Source: Candidatus Latescibacterota bacterium (GTDB lineage: Bacteria > Latescibacterota > 4484-107). Taken from it: a stretch of 6,285 nt of DNA. The notes under the pieces are model-generated. The model was not told the origin of the DNA. It ran no database searches and saw only the letters and a program-made list of their open reading frames with translations. This document shows, one piece after another, positions 5,320-6,285 of this stretch. The DNA lies in the NCBI GenBank assembly GCA_030613045.1, contig JAUWMS010000160.1:1-6285 (forward strand). The letters run 5' to 3'. The translations under genes and the position numbers were made by a program. Every line of letters starts with the position of its first letter. The first letter of the stretch is position 1.

Positions 5320-6285
5320 ATGACCGCTGAATGGACATTGCCCCAGCGCGACACAGACGTCCTCCGCCGGCTGGCGGAACGGAAGGCCGGGATCGCGCAG
5401 GATCCGATAAACCTTGAGCGCAGGGAACTCTGGTACAAGCTCGATGCGGGCGTGGACGGACGTCCCATGATCCTCGCGGAGGCGGGAGGCGTTCGGGATC
5501 AGACGCCGCCGCTGCCCGACTCGATCCTCGAATGCGAGGATTCTTGGGCGCGGCAAATCGAGAAGGCGTTGCGTTTCGAGATCTACCAGTTCGACGTGCT
5601 CAGGGACGATCACGTGGTCGAGCCGTACATCAACACGAACTGGAAGGTTCAGGTCAGCGATTATGGCGTGCAAGTGGTGCAGCACACCGCCGATAACGAA
5701 GGTACGATGGGCGCCCGGCGATGGGATTCTCCGATCCGGGATCTCGATAAGGACTTCGATAAACTCCGTCCCCGCACCTACTCGGTTGACCGCGAAGCGA
5801 CCTACTCTGAAAAGGAACGTCTGGAAAAAATTTTCGGCCGCATCCTTCCCGTGCGGTTACGCGGTGCCTTCTGGTGGACCATGGGCATGACCTGGACGGC
5901 TATTTACCTGATCGGTCTCGAAAACCTGATGCTTTGTATGTTCGACAATCCCGAAGGGTTGCAGCGACTTATGACCTTCCTCCGCGATGATCACCTCGCC
6001 TACTCCGAGTGGCTGGAGCAGGAAGGGCTGTTCTCTCCGAACAACGAGAACGACTACATCGGCTCCGGGAGTATGGGCTACACGCGCGATCTTCCCGGGT
6101 CCGACCGGAGAAATGGCGATCCCGTCCGCATGAAGGATCAATGGGGCTTACTGGAGTCTCAGGAGACGGTGGGTGTGGGGCCGGATCAATTCGAGGCGTT
6201 CATCTTCCCCTACCAGATCACTTTGGCCCAGAAATTCGGTAAATGCTATTACGGTTGCTGCGAGCCCGTGCACAATAGATGGCAT
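5320..6285 (+). CDS. Uroporphyrinogen decarboxylase-like (URO-D/MtaA/CmuA superfamily) protein, 5' part
   Basis: An open frame of 322 codons continues past the window end. The N-terminus (MTAEWTLPQRDTDVLRRLAE) and later GLENLMLCMFDNPEGLQRLM (about residues 199-218), a glycine-rich GSGSMGYTRDLP stretch (about 248-259) and YYGCCEPVHNRW (310-321) match the large group of URO-D-fold proteins typical of metagenomic lineages and gut clostridia. These are related to corrinoid-dependent methyltransferases such as MtaA and CmuA rather than to haem-pathway HemE. MtaA-type enzymes use a Cys/His-bound zinc; C313 or C314 may serve that role, which is inference. The start is fixed by GGAG (5308-5311) 8 bases upstream and an in-frame TAA at 5314. 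No corrinoid protein gene is in view, so the methyl donor and acceptor remain unknown. A GTTCCC palindrome sits in the leader. Confidence 0.8.
   Translation, partial: MTAEWTLPQRDTDVLRRLAERKAGIAQDPINLERRELWYKLDAGVDGRPMILAEAGGVRDQTPPLPDSILECEDSWARQIEKALRFEIYQFDVLRDDHVVEPYINTNWKVQVSDYGVQVVQHTADNEGTMGARRWDSPIRDLDKDFDKLRPRTYSVDREATYSEKERLEKIFGRILPVRLRGAFWWTMGMTWTAIYLIGLENLMLCMFDNPEGLQRLMTFLRDDHLAYSEWLEQEGLFSPNNENDYIGSGSMGYTRDLPGSDRRNGDPVRMKDQWGLLESQETVGVGPDQFEAFIFPYQITLAQKFGKCYYGCCEPVHNRWH

Noticed and set aside
5155..5685. 176-residue minus-strand frame across the protease-like gene end and the URO-D-like start
   Set aside because: It crosses the palindrome and the coding part of a recognisable URO-D-like gene on the other strand; no domain seen.

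Overview
The window looks like a piece of chromosome from an uncultured, moderately GC-rich bacterium; rows I counted by hand in the larger genes range from about 52 to 67% GC. I cannot fix the phylum. A mandelate-racemase-type enolase-superfamily gene, a corrinoid-methyltransferase-like uroporphyrinogen decarboxylase homologue, a UPF0182 membrane protein and intergenic DNA full of short-period repeats recall metagenome-derived lineages such as Latescibacterota, Poribacteria, Hydrogenedentota or Planctomycetota. That is an impression from gene families, not a placement. No tRNA, rRNA, CRISPR array, transposase or phage gene was seen.

Layout. Minus strand, left part: a 5' fragment of an enolase-superfamily (MR/MLE) gene (1-310) lies downstream of a short thymidylate-synthase-family gene (494-1300). 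Each has its own convincing sigma70-type promoter with a 17-base spacer (403-431 and 1415-1443), so they are probably separate transcription units. A 472-base divergent intergenic region (1301-1772) holds a heptad array in the thyA leader. It also holds three related short-period arrays on the UPF0182 side, one of which folds into a large hairpin. Plus strand: a complete UPF0182 membrane protein of 908 residues (1773-4499); a small overlapping gene pair (DUF5678-like 4568-4807, retropepsin-like 4797-5243); and the 5' part of a URO-D/MtaA-like gene (5320-6285, running off the end).

Functional reading. thyA is housekeeping (dTMP synthesis), although this is a compact, divergent form. The enolase-superfamily and URO-D-like genes would fit catabolism of acid sugars and of methylated compounds, but they are not linked here in one operon. 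The most unusual part is the small DUF5678/aspartic-protease-like pair. It is lower in GC (about 46%) than its neighbours and translationally coupled. It is bracketed by a GGATTGC heptad array on the left and a GTTCCC palindrome on the right. Its protease-like member has D-L-G where the family has D-T/S-G.
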